NCBI GenBank assembly: GCA_038214135.1
Contig: JBBQSD010000002.1
Span: forward strand, 1-64,000
DNA: 64,000 nt
DNA from: JANLSE01 sp038214135
GTDB lineage: Bacteria; Chloroflexota; Chloroflexia; Chloroflexales; Roseiflexaceae
Direction: 5' to 3'
In this document: positions 34,535 to 44,137 of the stretch, one piece after another
How positions within the stretch are numbered: the first letter of the stretch is position 1
Layout of the letters: each line of letters starts with the position of its first letter
Notes under the pieces: generated by a model
The model's database searches: none
Seen by the model: only the letters and a program-made list of their open reading frames with translations
Told to the model about the DNA's origin: nothing
Made by a program: the position numbers and the translations under genes

Positions 34535-35742
34535 GCTGCTCTTCTCTCCACTGCGAGCGCCAGTACAATATCGGCCAACCGACGGGCCGCATCGGGACGC
34601 GCCAGGCTGTGGCTACGCTGCGCCATACTAGCTCGCTCACTCGACTCTACGATCAGGTGTCGTAGCTGGCGGAAAAGCGCACCCTGTTCGGGCTGCCAAT
34701 CGCCGAGCATTTCGCCATCCTGGATCTTCTGCGCGGCACCATGCCGCACCAGATAATCCGCGTTCTCTTCCTGGTGGACATACGGGTATGGAACCAGGAT
34801 CGCCGGTATACCAACAGCTGGCAGTTCTCCCAATGTCGATGCACCGCTCCGACAGACAATCAGATCCGCTGCACCAAACGCCTGTGCCATTGATGTTGCA
34901 GCGCCTACACTTCCAGCGTGTTTCATCTCGATCATACCATGGGCATTATGTAAATAGGGATACAACCGATAGCGTGATTGTAATACCTCAGGCAAGGCTC
35001 TGGTTGCGGCATGCAGAAACTGCTCATCACCCTCGCGCCCACAGATATGAATGATCTGGCAGATCGGCAACAAACTCGGCAACAACGCCGCAATCGCCTG
35101 ATTGATACTGCGTGCCCCACGGCTCCCGCCAGTGACGAGTAGCACCGGCAGATCCTGGCTTAACCCATATGCTGCCCGGCAGGCTGCTCGATCCAGTGTA
35201 TACAATTCGGGCCGAACCGGATACCCCGTTACTTTCATTGATCCATGGTGAAGAACCAATGCCGAATCCTCAACCGAACAGGCCAGTACCTTCGCCAGGT
35301 GTGCCAGAAACCGTACCGCCAACCCAGGCACAACATCCGGCAGATAGATCACCGTTGGCACCCGCATCATCCATGCTGCGATGAACACCGGCACGCACAC
35401 ATATCCGCCAGTTCCCAGGATCGCCGCTGGTCGTAGGCGCGCAATCAATTGCCGAGCCGCCAGTGTACCCTTGATCAGCGTCAGCATATTCCGAACCAGC
35501 CCGAATGGGCCACGCCCACGTAGCGCCGCTGCTGGAACACCCACAAATGGCAGGTCACTCTCGCGTTGCACGATTCCGGCTTCCATCCCATCGGTCGAAC
35601 CGATATAGGTCAGCTTAGATGCGCCGATAAGTTCGGCGGCGGTTGCTAGTGCTGGGTACACGTGGCCGCCGGTTCCGCCACCACACAGCCAGATTGTTGG
35701 TAACGGGCGTTCTGGCCCGCCGCTGGGTTGGGATTGTATCAT
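34531..35742 (-). CDS. murG: UDP-N-acetylglucosamine--undecaprenyl-pyrophosphoryl-MurNAc-pentapeptide transferase
   Basis: GT-B transferase at the inner membrane face that turns lipid I into lipid II. The first G loop IWLCGGGTGGHVYPALA is near residue 17, the second loop VTGGSRGARSINQAI near 205-219, and the donor-binding region CRSGASTLGELPAVGIPAILVPYPYVHQEENA lies near 295-330. ATG at 35742 is chosen (TTG at 35751 also open). The start lies well inside ftsW: the two genes share 128 bases in different frames, and because the G loop is at the very N terminus the overlap cannot be an annotation artefact unless ftsW ends early. Confidence 0.94.
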   Translation of the reverse strand: MIQSQPSGGPERPLPTIWLCGGGTGGHVYPALATAAELIGASKLTYIGSTDGMEAGIVQRESDLPFVGVPAAALRGRGPFGLVRNMLTLIKGTLAARQLIARLRPAAILGTGGYVCVPVFIAAWMMRVPTVIYLPDVVPGLAVRFLAHLAKVLACSVEDSALVLHHGSMKVTGYPVRPELYTLDRAACRAAYGLSQDLPVLLVTGGSRGARSINQAIAALLPSLLPICQIIHICGREGDEQFLHAATRALPEVLQSRYRLYPYLHNAHGMIEMKHAGSVGAATSMAQAFGAADLIVCRSGASTLGELPAVGIPAILVPYPYVHQEENADYLVRHGAAQKIQDGEMLGDWQPEQGALFRQLRHLIVESSERASMAQRSHSLARPDAARRLADIVLALAVERRAA

Positions 35743-36862
35743 TCGGCTCAACTCTCGGCAGATCGACGGTATGTTTCGAGATATTCAGCAAAATGCCAGC
35801 CGCCACCATGGACATCACCAGTGAGGTGCCGCCATAACTAATGAATGGTAGCGTCAGGCCGGTGAATGGAACCAGTGTTGTCACGACGGCCATATTGATC
35901 ATGGCCTGAAACACCAACCAGGCCGTCAGGCCAGTCGCCATCAGTGCCGCAAACGGATCAGGTGAACGCCCGGCGATCCGAATGCCGCGATAGGCGATCA
36001 TCAGGAAGCAGCCTGCCACAAACATTGTTCCCAGAAAGCCAAATTCTTCTCCAAGAATAGAGAAGATCGCGTCGGTGTGCGCCTGTGGCAGCCACAGAAA
36101 CTTCTGGCGAGCCTGCCCAAGGCCGACCCCAAACAACCCACCGCTGCCAAGCGCATATAATGAATGAACTGGCTGGTAGCCTGCACCAAGATAGTAGGCA
36201 AATGGATCGAGCCAGGCAGCAATCCGTTCCTGACGATAGGCGGCAACCTGGATCATCCCAACGAAAAATGCTCCCGAGATGGCTGTTGCGCCAAGAATAT
36301 GCAGCAGATTCGCACCAGCCACAAAATAGATCGTCACCCCAATCATCGCCAGAACAACTGTAGTTCCAAGATCATGGCCAATAATCACAAGGCCGCAGAT
36401 GATCCCGAGCACTGTTGCAAACGGCAGCAGCCCCAACGTCACATTGCCAACCTTCTCGCCACGCCGTGAGAGCCAATCGGCAAAATAGACGATCATGGCT
36501 AATTTTGCAATCTCGGATGGCTGCATACTGAATGGCCCAATCCGAATCCAACTGCGCGCTCCATTCACTTCGGTAATTGAGGCTGGCAGAACAAGTGTCA
36601 GCGCCAGCAGCAGGATGGTTCCACCAATTAAGTGTAATGAATAGCGCCGCCAGAAGCGATAATCGAGCCGAATTGTGACGAGCATTGCCACAATACCAAT
36701 GATTGCGGCACCAAACTGTCGCCAGACATAATAGAGTGGCCCATCGCGGTTGGTGTAGGCATCAACAAACGATGCACTATACACCATCACCAATCCAATC
36801 GGGATCAGCACGCCAATCGCAGTCAGCAGTGGATAATCGGGTTTGCGTCGCGTGTTCTCCAT
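35615..36862 (-). CDS. ftsW: Lipid II polymerase FtsW (SEDS family)
   Basis: Multi-pass SEDS glycosyltransferase of the divisome. About ten membrane segments are present with family stretches GARSWIRIGPFSMQPSEIAKLAMI, AHTDAIFSILGEEFGFLG and FTGLTLPFISYGGTSLV. ATG at 36862 has GGAG five bases upstream. The 55-residue cytoplasmic tail is Arg-rich (RRARTPV ... WWRNRRPRVP ... NRRRTYRRI) and most of it is encoded in the overlap with murG. It could also be called RodA/SpoVE, but position in the dcw cluster favours FtsW. Confidence 0.94.
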   Translation of the reverse strand: MENTRRKPDYPLLTAIGVLIPIGLVMVYSASFVDAYTNRDGPLYYVWRQFGAAIIGIVAMLVTIRLDYRFWRRYSLHLIGGTILLLALTLVLPASITEVNGARSWIRIGPFSMQPSEIAKLAMIVYFADWLSRRGEKVGNVTLGLLPFATVLGIICGLVIIGHDLGTTVVLAMIGVTIYFVAGANLLHILGATAISGAFFVGMIQVAAYRQERIAAWLDPFAYYLGAGYQPVHSLYALGSGGLFGVGLGQARQKFLWLPQAHTDAIFSILGEEFGFLGTMFVAGCFLMIAYRGIRIAGRSPDPFAALMATGLTAWLVFQAMINMAVVTTLVPFTGLTLPFISYGGTSLVMSMVAAGILLNISKHTVDLPRVEPNDTIPTQRRARTPVTNNLAVWWRNRRPRVPSTSNRRRTYRRI

Positions 36863-36872
36863 CCGAACTCCA

Positions 36873-37595
36873 TTAGCGCAATGGTGGCTGAATAACCATC
36901 ACCATTGCAATGAGGGCCAGCAGCAATGCTACTGCACCAGGCCATCCATAGGATCGCGCCCTTCGTACAATCGTCGGCGGAATCTGTTGCAGATCAACTG
37001 CCAAATTGGGTGCCAGCAGCAACCCAGCGATAATTCCACATAGTAACCCACCAATATGCGCGAAATTATCGATCCGTGGTGTCGTGAAGCCAATCCCCAG
37101 ATTGATCATCGTAATGAAGATCAGGTTGCCAATCTGCTGACGCGAAACCTCACCAAAAATCTTGCGTGTCTGGTAGAAGAATGCGCCAAGCGCGCCAATC
37201 AGCCCAAAAATCGCCCCCGAAGCGCCAACCGAATCGTTTGGTGATAGCGTATATGAGGCGATTCCACCACCAAACCCGGCCAGAAAGTAGATCGCCAGAA
37301 AGCGTGGCGTTCCATAGAAACGCTCGACATCCGGCCCGAGGCTGTAGAGCGCAAATGCATTAAAACCAATATGGGTCAGGCCAGCATGCAGGAACATTGC
37401 CGTCAGAAATCGATAATAATCGCCAGATACTATCGCGGCATTGTTTTTCGCGCCAAGCGCCTGCACAACGGATGTGAGGCCAAGCACTTCGGGAATAATA
37501 AAGACGGCAATATTGATCGCGAGCAGCACCCATGCCGCCAGCGGCCTATAGAGCGGCAGTGCAATGCGCTGAGATGATTCCTCGGATTGGGTCAT
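36873..37595 (-). CDS. Rhomboid-family intramembrane serine protease in the dcw cluster
   Basis: Integral membrane protease of 240 residues with six to seven hydrophobic segments. With the start at 37595 the catalytic serine is S126 in GASGAIFG and the catalytic histidine H180 in NFAHIGGLLCG; HAGLTHIGFNAFAL provides the conserved H and N of TM2. ATG at 37595 has AAAGGAG upstream; the longer frame starts in a repeat. It sits ten bases before ftsW and 36 after murD, which suggests it is made together with the divisome. Substrate unknown; a division or envelope membrane protein is a reasonable inference. Confidence 0.9.
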   Translation of the reverse strand: MTQSEESSQRIALPLYRPLAAWVLLAINIAVFIIPEVLGLTSVVQALGAKNNAAIVSGDYYRFLTAMFLHAGLTHIGFNAFALYSLGPDVERFYGTPRFLAIYFLAGFGGGIASYTLSPNDSVGASGAIFGLIGALGAFFYQTRKIFGEVSRQQIGNLIFITMINLGIGFTTPRIDNFAHIGGLLCGIIAGLLLAPNLAVDLQQIPPTIVRRARSYGWPGAVALLLALIAMVMVIQPPLR

Positions 37596-37606
37596 GGTTC
37601 TCCTTT

Positions 37607-37630
37607 GGAGTGCGGCAGCCATGCTGCCGC
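37607..37630. repeat. GGAGTGCGGCAGC palindromic repeat at murD stop
   Basis: GCGGCAGC-CAT-GCTGCCGC hairpin with a GGAGT flank, ending one base before the murD stop codon (37632-37634, minus strand). It is related to the 49-bp element at 4760-4808 and also abuts the rhomboid gene ribosome site. Confidence 0.65.
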
Positions 37631-37631
37631 T

Positions 37632-39008
37632 TCACAGCATATGAACAATCCGGCGAAATTCCTCACCGCGATGGAATTCATTGCGGAACATCCCGAAACT
37701 GGCGCATCCCGGTGAGAGCAGAACGATTTCGCCAGTGCTGGCCAGTTGCTGGGCCTGCCGCACCGCTGTTTCCAGCGCATCATATGGGCCACAGGTGTTG
37801 AGCGCTGCTGGCAGCGCACCCAACAACTTCGCTGTCGCGCTGCCCTGTAATAGCACCACAGCCTTCACTCGTGCTGCAATCACCTCGGCCAGCCTATCGA
37901 ATGGCAGGTTCTTATCGGAACCACCAGCAATCAGCACAATTGGCTGTTCAAAGCTTTCGAGTGCGGCAATTGCCGCTTCTGGAGCCGTTGCAGCCGTGTC
38001 ATTCACATATGTAACACCGCCAAGGGTGCGAACGAATTCCAGGCGATGCTCGACCCCGCGGAATTCACGCACCGCTGCCCGAATTGCTCCTGCTGGAACT
38101 CCGAATGAACAGGCCAGCGCTGCTGCGGCTGCAATATTGACCAGATTATGCCGACCAATCAGGCGCACATCTGCCCGTTCCAACAGCAGATCTTCACTCG
38201 TTGCCGTGCGGTAGATCAGCTGTTCGCCACGCCAGCCAACCGCATGAGTCCTGTCGGTATCATCGGGGAGTTGGCCCGCAAACCAGATGATCCGTTCAAT
38301 TGGTGGATCAAAATAGGTTTGCGTCCCTGGATCATCGGCATTCAGCGCAATAATGCCATCCGGGTTCTGCCATGCATAGATCTGGCGTTTCGCATCGGCA
38401 TAGCTTTCCAGAGAACCATAGCGATCCAGATGATCCGCCGAGAAATTCGTGATCGCAGCATATGGGGGGCTAAGCTGGGCCTCGCCCAATCCCTCAAGCG
38501 CAAAGGAGGAGAGCTCAAGGATCACTGGGGTCTGTTCGGAGAGCTGTGGGAGCTGTTGCAGTGCCGAAACCCTTAGATTTCCAGCTGCAACCACACCAGG
38601 GAAGTGTGCGCTAACCATCGCTGCCACCAGCAATGTGGTGGTCGTCTTGCCTTTGGTGCCGGTAATCGCCAGAATGGGGGCCGGGCAATGCCGGAAGAAG
38701 AGCGTCATCTCCATTTCAATCGCCGCGCCAGCAGCACGAGCGATCTGGAGGAAGCGCGACTCACGCGGGACGCCGGGGTTGCGAACAACAATCTCTGCCG
38801 AGCGAAAATCTTCTTCGCGATGCTCACCAAGCACAATGCGGATCGGCAGGCCATGGAGGGCTGCCAGTGTTGGTGCCAACAGTTCGGCGCTGCGAAGATC
38901 AGTGACGGTGACATCAGCACCCTGTTGCACAAGAAAGCGCGCAACCCCCAGGCCACCGCCATGAATACCAAGGCCCATCACCAGGGCGCGTTTGCCATGA
39001 AGTTGCAT
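37632..39008 (-). CDS. murD: UDP-N-acetylmuramoylalanine--D-glutamate ligase
   Basis: Adds D-glutamate to UDP-MurNAc-L-Ala. Begins MQLHGKRALVMGLGIHGGGLGVARFL, has the ATP loop ITGTKGKTTTTLLVAAM near 113-129, the carbamylated-lysine region SADHLDRYGSLESYADAKRQIY and the C-terminal LIAGGSDKNLPF and LLSPGCASFGMFRNEFHRGEEF motifs. ATG at 39008 is preferred; an in-frame GTG at 39020 is possible. No clear ribosome site at either. Confidence 0.95.
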   Translation of the reverse strand: MQLHGKRALVMGLGIHGGGLGVARFLVQQGADVTVTDLRSAELLAPTLAALHGLPIRIVLGEHREEDFRSAEIVVRNPGVPRESRFLQIARAAGAAIEMEMTLFFRHCPAPILAITGTKGKTTTTLLVAAMVSAHFPGVVAAGNLRVSALQQLPQLSEQTPVILELSSFALEGLGEAQLSPPYAAITNFSADHLDRYGSLESYADAKRQIYAWQNPDGIIALNADDPGTQTYFDPPIERIIWFAGQLPDDTDRTHAVGWRGEQLIYRTATSEDLLLERADVRLIGRHNLVNIAAAAALACSFGVPAGAIRAAVREFRGVEHRLEFVRTLGGVTYVNDTAATAPEAAIAALESFEQPIVLIAGGSDKNLPFDRLAEVIAARVKAVVLLQGSATAKLLGALPAALNTCGPYDALETAVRQAQQLASTGEIVLLSPGCASFGMFRNEFHRGEEFRRIVHML

Positions 39009-39106
39009 AGTACGTATCACATATCTTGCGGCGAGCTGGTACTGCTCCTATTCTAGGCGATGCAGTACGTACTACGCAATACGTACAATCGTTTTACTGG
39101 CCAGAT

Positions 39107-40213
39107 TTATCGGTCGGAGATTTTTTGAACCTCAACTACAGACTGTGGTGTGACAGGCGCACTCACGGCCCGCGTGTCATTCAGGGTCATCGCCAGCGAA
39201 ATGCCGATCAGGGTTGCAACCATACCAACCAGCACAAACCGCTGCATCACCTGCGTCTCGCTCCATCCAAGCAATTCAAAATGATTATGCAGTGGAGCCA
39301 TTTTGAAGAAGCGCTGGCCCTCACCAGTGCGCCTGCGTGTCCATTTGAAGAAGCCAACCTGGATAATCACCGAGAGTGCTTCGGCAACGAAGACAGCGCC
39401 AATAATTGGAAGCAACAGCCATTGCTGCGATTGAAGTGCAATCACCGCCAGTGCCGCACCAAGCGAGAGCGACCCAAGATCGCCCATAAAGACTTGGGCA
39501 GGATGCGCGTTATACCACAGGAAGGCCGCGCAGGCACCCACAAGCGTAAAACTGAATGCCATCAGGTTGGTAAAATCACCATTCAGGAAGGTGATCACGC
39601 CATATGCCGCAAACGCCATGGTCAAATTCCAACCGGCCAAGCTATCCAGGCCATCGGTTAGATTCACCGCATTACTGGTTGCGATAATCACCAGCGCCGC
39701 AAAGGGGATGTACCACAGCCCAAGGTCGATCTGGCCAACAAACGGAATACGGCCAAGACCAGAGTTATCCAGACCAAATGGTTTCGGCAGATACAGAACA
39801 ACTGCGGCTATGAGCGCAATCAGCACCATAAGCGCCATCTTGGTTCGCGCACTAAAGCCAAATGTCTTTGATGTACTCTTCGTCAGCGACATATAGTCGT
39901 CCACTGCGCCGAGTATGCCAAAGCTGATCAGCACCAGCAGCGGTAGTAACAGCGACCAGCGATCTACCAGATTGAACAGCAGTGTCAGCAGAATGACCGG
40001 AACCAGAATAATGATCCCGCCCATTGTTGGCGTGCCGGTTTTCACAATATGGCTTTGCGGCCCCTCAACGCGGATCTTCTTGCCGATCCCTTTTGCTTGC
40101 AGAAAGCGCACCCAATAGCCGCCAGTAAATAGTGCCAATGCAAATGCCATTGCTGCCAGCAGCAAGGCGCGTGCCATATCCGGCACCAGGACTGATCGCA
40201 ATGCCTCTTGCAC
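39107..40213 (-). CDS. mraY: Phospho-N-acetylmuramoyl-pentapeptide-transferase
   Basis: Ten-segment membrane enzyme forming lipid I. Conserved cytoplasmic motifs include KIRVEGPQSHIVKTGTPTMGG near 45-65, the DD pair in GAVDDYMSLTKS near 102-113, NAVNLTDGLDSLAGW near 182-196 and the loop PLHNHFELLGWSETQV near the C terminus. GTG start at 40213 with GGGAGAAG just upstream. The C-terminal 40 residues extend slightly past the usual end. Confidence 0.95.
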   Translation of the reverse strand: MQEALRSVLVPDMARALLLAAMAFALALFTGGYWVRFLQAKGIGKKIRVEGPQSHIVKTGTPTMGGIIILVPVILLTLLFNLVDRWSLLLPLLVLISFGILGAVDDYMSLTKSTSKTFGFSARTKMALMVLIALIAAVVLYLPKPFGLDNSGLGRIPFVGQIDLGLWYIPFAALVIIATSNAVNLTDGLDSLAGWNLTMAFAAYGVITFLNGDFTNLMAFSFTLVGACAAFLWYNAHPAQVFMGDLGSLSLGAALAVIALQSQQWLLLPIIGAVFVAEALSVIIQVGFFKWTRRRTGEGQRFFKMAPLHNHFELLGWSETQVMQRFVLVGMVATLIGISLAMTLNDTRAVSAPVTPQSVVEVQKISDR

Positions 40214-40236
40214 AGATCTTCTCCCCTTCTCCGTGC

Positions 40237-41721
40237 TCAGTTCGTGCGCTGTTGAAGCTCAGCGACAATTGCTTCCATTGCCATGCCACGCGAGCCCTTA
40301 ACCAAAATCGAGTCGCCGGGTGTGATCAGCGTTCGTAACAGAGACGCAGCATCAGCCGTATTAGTCACCTGATACAGTGCATCTGCTGGCATTCCTGCCT
40401 GGCGCGCCTCATCGGCGATCCAGCGCGCCCGATCACCCAGGGTGATCAACAGCTGAACAACCTCAGCAGCGCGTGCCCCCACAAACCGATGCGCTTCTTC
40501 TTCCATTTGGCCCAACTCAAGCATATCACCAAGTACGGCAACGTGCCGACCAGTAAGCTCGCTGAGTAGATTAAGTGCGGCCAATGATGAGGCTGGCGAT
40601 GCATTATATGTATCATCGATCAGGGTTGAGCCGTTATACCCCGGCACTGCCAATAAGCGCAGTTGTGCGTTTGAATCACGCAACCCATCAATGATCGCAT
40701 CCCAGCCCAGGCCAAGCAATAACCCTGCTGCTGATGCTGCCAGCGCTGTATGAACACTATGGCGTCCAATCAATGGTAGCCTGAGAGTCACCGCCTCGCC
40801 CGCATGATGCGCGCGGAAGCTAATGCCCTCCAACCCACGGCTCTGAATATCATCGGCCCACAGATCGGCAGCCGGATCAAGCCCAAACAAAAATGGCTTT
40901 GCCTGCGTCCGTTCTGCCATGCGAACAACCCGTGGATCATCGATATTCAGAATGGCATGGCCATCGGCTGGCAGGGCCTCAATAAGCTCCGCCTTCGTAT
41001 TGGCAATCGCCTCAATACTCCCGACTCGCTCCATGTGCGATGGCCCAACGTTCGTCACAATACCGATGCTCGGCCGAGCGAGTTGCGCCAAAAACGCAAT
41101 ATCGCCCGGCTGATACATTCCCATCTCCAGAACAGCAACCTCATGCTGATCATCGATCTGGAGCAGGACGATGGGCAGTGTCGACTCACTGTTATAACTT
41201 CTTGGATTTTTTAAGGTGCGATACCGACGACTCAGGACGGCTGCCGTCGCCTCTTTGGTCGTTGTCTTACCCACACTCCCGGTAATTCCGATCATGATGG
41301 GCGCATACCGCGACCGGTGATAGGCAGCCAACCGCTGCAACGACCCGAGGGGGTCGTCCACCACAATCAGCAGTACCGTATCGGTCCCGGCACTCTCCAG
41401 CCCCGCACCAGTGGTTGAATCCACCAATGTAAAAGGCCGATCAAGCACCACAGTTCCGACATATTCACGCTGCACAATTGCAGCGCGGGCACCACGGGCA
41501 GTGGCGTCGGCGAGGAAATTATGCCCATCCACCCGCTCACCGCGCATGGCGACAAACAGTGAACCGGGGGTTGCCAGCCGCGAATCGATCACCGCTTCGC
41601 TGAATGCAACCGTGCGCAACACATCTGCCATGTTCGGCTCACGCCGAGCATCAACAGGCTGTACTCCACGCAACACGTCCTCTAGGGTTAACACCGCCGT
41701 CTCCTCACTCATCATGAGCAT
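40237..41721 (-). CDS. murF: UDP-N-acetylmuramoyl-tripeptide--D-alanyl-D-alanine ligase
   Basis: Completes the pentapeptide precursor. It has an N-terminal substrate domain, ATP loop ITGSVGKTTTKEATAAVL near 148-165, NPRSYNSESTLPIVLLQ near 177-193, EMGMYQPGDIAFLAQLARP near 204-222 and the C-terminal DDTYNASPASSLAALNLL. It supplies the only tripeptide-stage ligase here: the third-residue ligase MurE is not in the cluster. The start may be 41721 or the in-frame ATGs at 41715 and 41712. Confidence 0.94.
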   Translation of the reverse strand: MLMMSEETAVLTLEDVLRGVQPVDARREPNMADVLRTVAFSEAVIDSRLATPGSLFVAMRGERVDGHNFLADATARGARAAIVQREYVGTVVLDRPFTLVDSTTGAGLESAGTDTVLLIVVDDPLGSLQRLAAYHRSRYAPIMIGITGSVGKTTTKEATAAVLSRRYRTLKNPRSYNSESTLPIVLLQIDDQHEVAVLEMGMYQPGDIAFLAQLARPSIGIVTNVGPSHMERVGSIEAIANTKAELIEALPADGHAILNIDDPRVVRMAERTQAKPFLFGLDPAADLWADDIQSRGLEGISFRAHHAGEAVTLRLPLIGRHSVHTALAASAAGLLLGLGWDAIIDGLRDSNAQLRLLAVPGYNGSTLIDDTYNASPASSLAALNLLSELTGRHVAVLGDMLELGQMEEEAHRFVGARAAEVVQLLITLGDRARWIADEARQAGMPADALYQVTNTADAASLLRTLITPGDSILVKGSRGMAMEAIVAELQQRTN

Positions 41722-41793
41722 CGCGGCGGCATTGTAGCATATGAATCAGACCTGATAGGCGGCTGATACGCGATTAGAACGCGTGATACCTGC

Positions 41794-43638
41794 CTATGGA
41801 TCCTCGCTGGCGGGGGCAGTACCCTCGGCCTGCGCCTCTGGGCGCTGCCCCGGCCCGTACAATGTGTCGTCTGGAGCGATGCGCTCATAGGTGAGCAACT
41901 GAGCCGCAATCGTCTGATAGACTGGTACAGCAGTGCTGACACCCCAGATATCATCCTTGGGATGATCGATCTTGACCAGCACCGCATAGCGTGGTTGTTC
42001 TGCCGGTACCAGCCCAACAACCGAGCCTATTGTCCAATCCTCGAAGCCGCCCTCACCATTCGGCACCGTTGATGTGCCCGTTTTGGCACCAACCTTATAG
42101 CCAGGCACAAGCCATGTGTCATCATAGACACCAGTTTTTGGTGCCCAGACAACCGGCGCATAATGGTTGGCCGAATCGATCAGCATCCTCCGTACATCAC
42201 GGGCCACTTCTGGCTTGATCGGATGCCCCATCACCTGCGGCTGTGTTTCGCTACACACACCGGCATGGCAGCGGCGCTGCACAACATATGGCTTCATCAT
42301 CACGCCATCATTGCCAATCGTGGCAACCATGCGTACCTGTTGTAGTGGCGTAACGGCAATACCCTGGCCATAGGAGTTTGTATTAAAATTGAGTGGGCTG
42401 AAATCGGGCGCATTTGGATCGCGAACGATGCCACTCTCCTCGCCGGACATATCCACGCCTGTTGGTTTGCCATAGCCAAGCTCGCCAACTTTTTTATAGA
42501 ATGCCTGCGGGCCAGTCAGTTCGTTAAACTGCAGCGCGCCAACATTACTCGAATAGTACAGCACCTGTGCCGGCGTGATCAGGCCATTCGCGCCACCGTT
42601 CCAGTTCGAAAGGCTCCACCCAGAGCGAAATATGCTGCCCTGATCATCAACCGTTGTGGCATCGTTGAACGCCCCAACATCCAGGCCAATCGATATCGTT
42701 GCGATCTTGAATGTCGATCCAGGTTCGTACAATTCGCTGATTGCCGGGTTGCGATTATAGAGTTTCGCGGGATATTCACCATAGCGATTTGGATCGTACG
42801 TCGGGAAATTCGCCATCCCGCGGATCGCACCGGTCCTGACATCCAGCACAATAATGGTGCCCGAATCGGCGCTATGCGCCTCGACGGCCTGTTTCAGGAT
42901 TGTTTCAATCGTGTGCTGAATCAGCGGATCAATCGTCAGATCCAGATCCGAGCCATCGGTCGCTGGTGTTTGTTCCTGTGGCGCAATCCAGATCGGGCGG
43001 CTCGTCGCATCGACTTCCGCAGTAATCACGCCTGTGGCACCCTTCAGCAGATCATCATAGCTGGCCTCAACGCCACTAATGCCAACACCCTCCAGGTTAA
43101 CCGGGCCGATCACACTGGCGGCAAATGTATTCTGTGGGTAGACTCGCCTCGGCTCGTAGATAAACTGCAGCCCCTGCCACAGCGCCGGTTCCTCTTCTTT
43201 GAGCAGGCTGATCCGATCCGCAATTTCTGGCTGAAGCCAGCGCTTAACCGCCCGCCACTGGTAATCGGTATTGGTCAGGCTTTCCTGAATATCGGCAACT
43301 GGCATCGAGAGCAACCCAGAGAGCACAGCTGCGATCTTAGGGGCTTGCTTCGCATCAATAAGGTGGGGCTGCACAAACAGGCTCTGAAACCGGACATTCA
43401 ACGCCAGCACATTGCCCTTACGATCCCGAATAACACCACGATCTGGCGGGAGCAACAAGCGCTGATCGATCTCATTGCGGGCACGATCACGCAACTCCGT
43501 ATGGCGAACAAGTTGGATATCGCCGAGTTGAACGCTGATCCGGCCAAGCACTAACACGAACACGATCAGCAGAGCGTTGATACGCCATCGGCTGATCGCA
43601 ACAGTGCGGTTCGGTTGTTGGGTCGTACGTGCTGCCAT
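41794..43638 (-). CDS. Class B penicillin-binding protein (FtsI/SpoVD-like)
   Basis: Transpeptidase that cross-links septal peptidoglycan. A single N-terminal membrane anchor (about 18-33), dimerisation/pedestal domain (PPDRGVIRDRKGNVLA near 64-79) and a penicillin-binding domain with S308-T-F-K311, SSN at 363-365 and KTGT at 519-522. The tail after 590 is Pro/Glu-rich; there are no PASTA domains. Located between the ftsL-like gene and murF, the classical ftsI position. Confidence 0.95.
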   Translation of the reverse strand: MAARTTQQPNRTVAISRWRINALLIVFVLVLGRISVQLGDIQLVRHTELRDRARNEIDQRLLLPPDRGVIRDRKGNVLALNVRFQSLFVQPHLIDAKQAPKIAAVLSGLLSMPVADIQESLTNTDYQWRAVKRWLQPEIADRISLLKEEEPALWQGLQFIYEPRRVYPQNTFAASVIGPVNLEGVGISGVEASYDDLLKGATGVITAEVDATSRPIWIAPQEQTPATDGSDLDLTIDPLIQHTIETILKQAVEAHSADSGTIIVLDVRTGAIRGMANFPTYDPNRYGEYPAKLYNRNPAISELYEPGSTFKIATISIGLDVGAFNDATTVDDQGSIFRSGWSLSNWNGGANGLITPAQVLYYSSNVGALQFNELTGPQAFYKKVGELGYGKPTGVDMSGEESGIVRDPNAPDFSPLNFNTNSYGQGIAVTPLQQVRMVATIGNDGVMMKPYVVQRRCHAGVCSETQPQVMGHPIKPEVARDVRRMLIDSANHYAPVVWAPKTGVYDDTWLVPGYKVGAKTGTSTVPNGEGGFEDWTIGSVVGLVPAEQPRYAVLVKIDHPKDDIWGVSTAVPVYQTIAAQLLTYERIAPDDTLYGPGQRPEAQAEGTAPASEDP

Positions 43639-43682
43639 GCGAATACCGCCTATCGATTAGTACAGCTTGGCCCAAGTCACAA

Positions 43683-43755
43683 TCTAGTTCGAGAAGGGCT
43701 TTAGCCCGTTATAAAGCGATGCGCGATAGCGCAACATCTACGCTTCAGCGTATTA
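43683..43755. repeat. Small-hairpin repeat string between PBP and ftsL-like gene
   Basis: Consecutive short inverted units: GGGCTTTAGCCC, GCGCGATAGCGC and TACGCTTCAGCGTA. The last abuts the ftsL-like gene stop codon at 43753-43755. Nothing else is seen in the 114-bp gap. Confidence 0.5.
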
Positions 43756-44127
43756 GGGCTGTTGGTGTTCTTCACGAATAGTTGGATCAAGCGTCATATA
43801 CTGCACCTGATCGGGTGTGAGTGGCCGCAACTTCAAACCAAGCGCACGGCGTTCAACCGAATCGAGTGCCTGCGCCTGTGAGAGGCGGAACAACATACTA
43901 TTGCGATCCTGCAGCAACTGCACCTTCTGCTGCTGCAGCGAGGTAAGCGCATGGCCCTGCGCCGCCAACTGGCCCGTTTCGCCAAGCGAAAGCAGGCTCA
44001 TAAAGGCCAGCAACAACACCGCCGCAATCAGATGGCGGCCTCCATCAAGGTGCAGATAGCGCGCCAGCTCGATGCGGCGCTCCTTGGCATGCTGGAGTGG
44101 AAAGATTTGACGAATGTTCACAGCCAT
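43753..44127 (-). CDS. ftsL: FtsL-like bitopic division protein
   Basis: Small protein of 124 residues with a basic cytoplasmic head (RRIELARYLHLDGGRH), one membrane segment (LIAAVLLLAFMSLLSLG) and an extracytoplasmic heptad-like helix (LTSLQQQKVQLLQDRNSMLFRLSQAQAL). This topology and its place between rsmH and the class B PBP identify it as the FtsL counterpart although sequence identity in this family is always low. ATG at 44127 has AGGAG seven bases upstream. Confidence 0.75.
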   Translation of the reverse strand: MAVNIRQIFPLQHAKERRIELARYLHLDGGRHLIAAVLLLAFMSLLSLGETGQLAAQGHALTSLQQQKVQLLQDRNSMLFRLSQAQALDSVERRALGLKLRPLTPDQVQYMTLDPTIREEHQQP

Positions 44128-44137
44128 CGGAGTGCTC

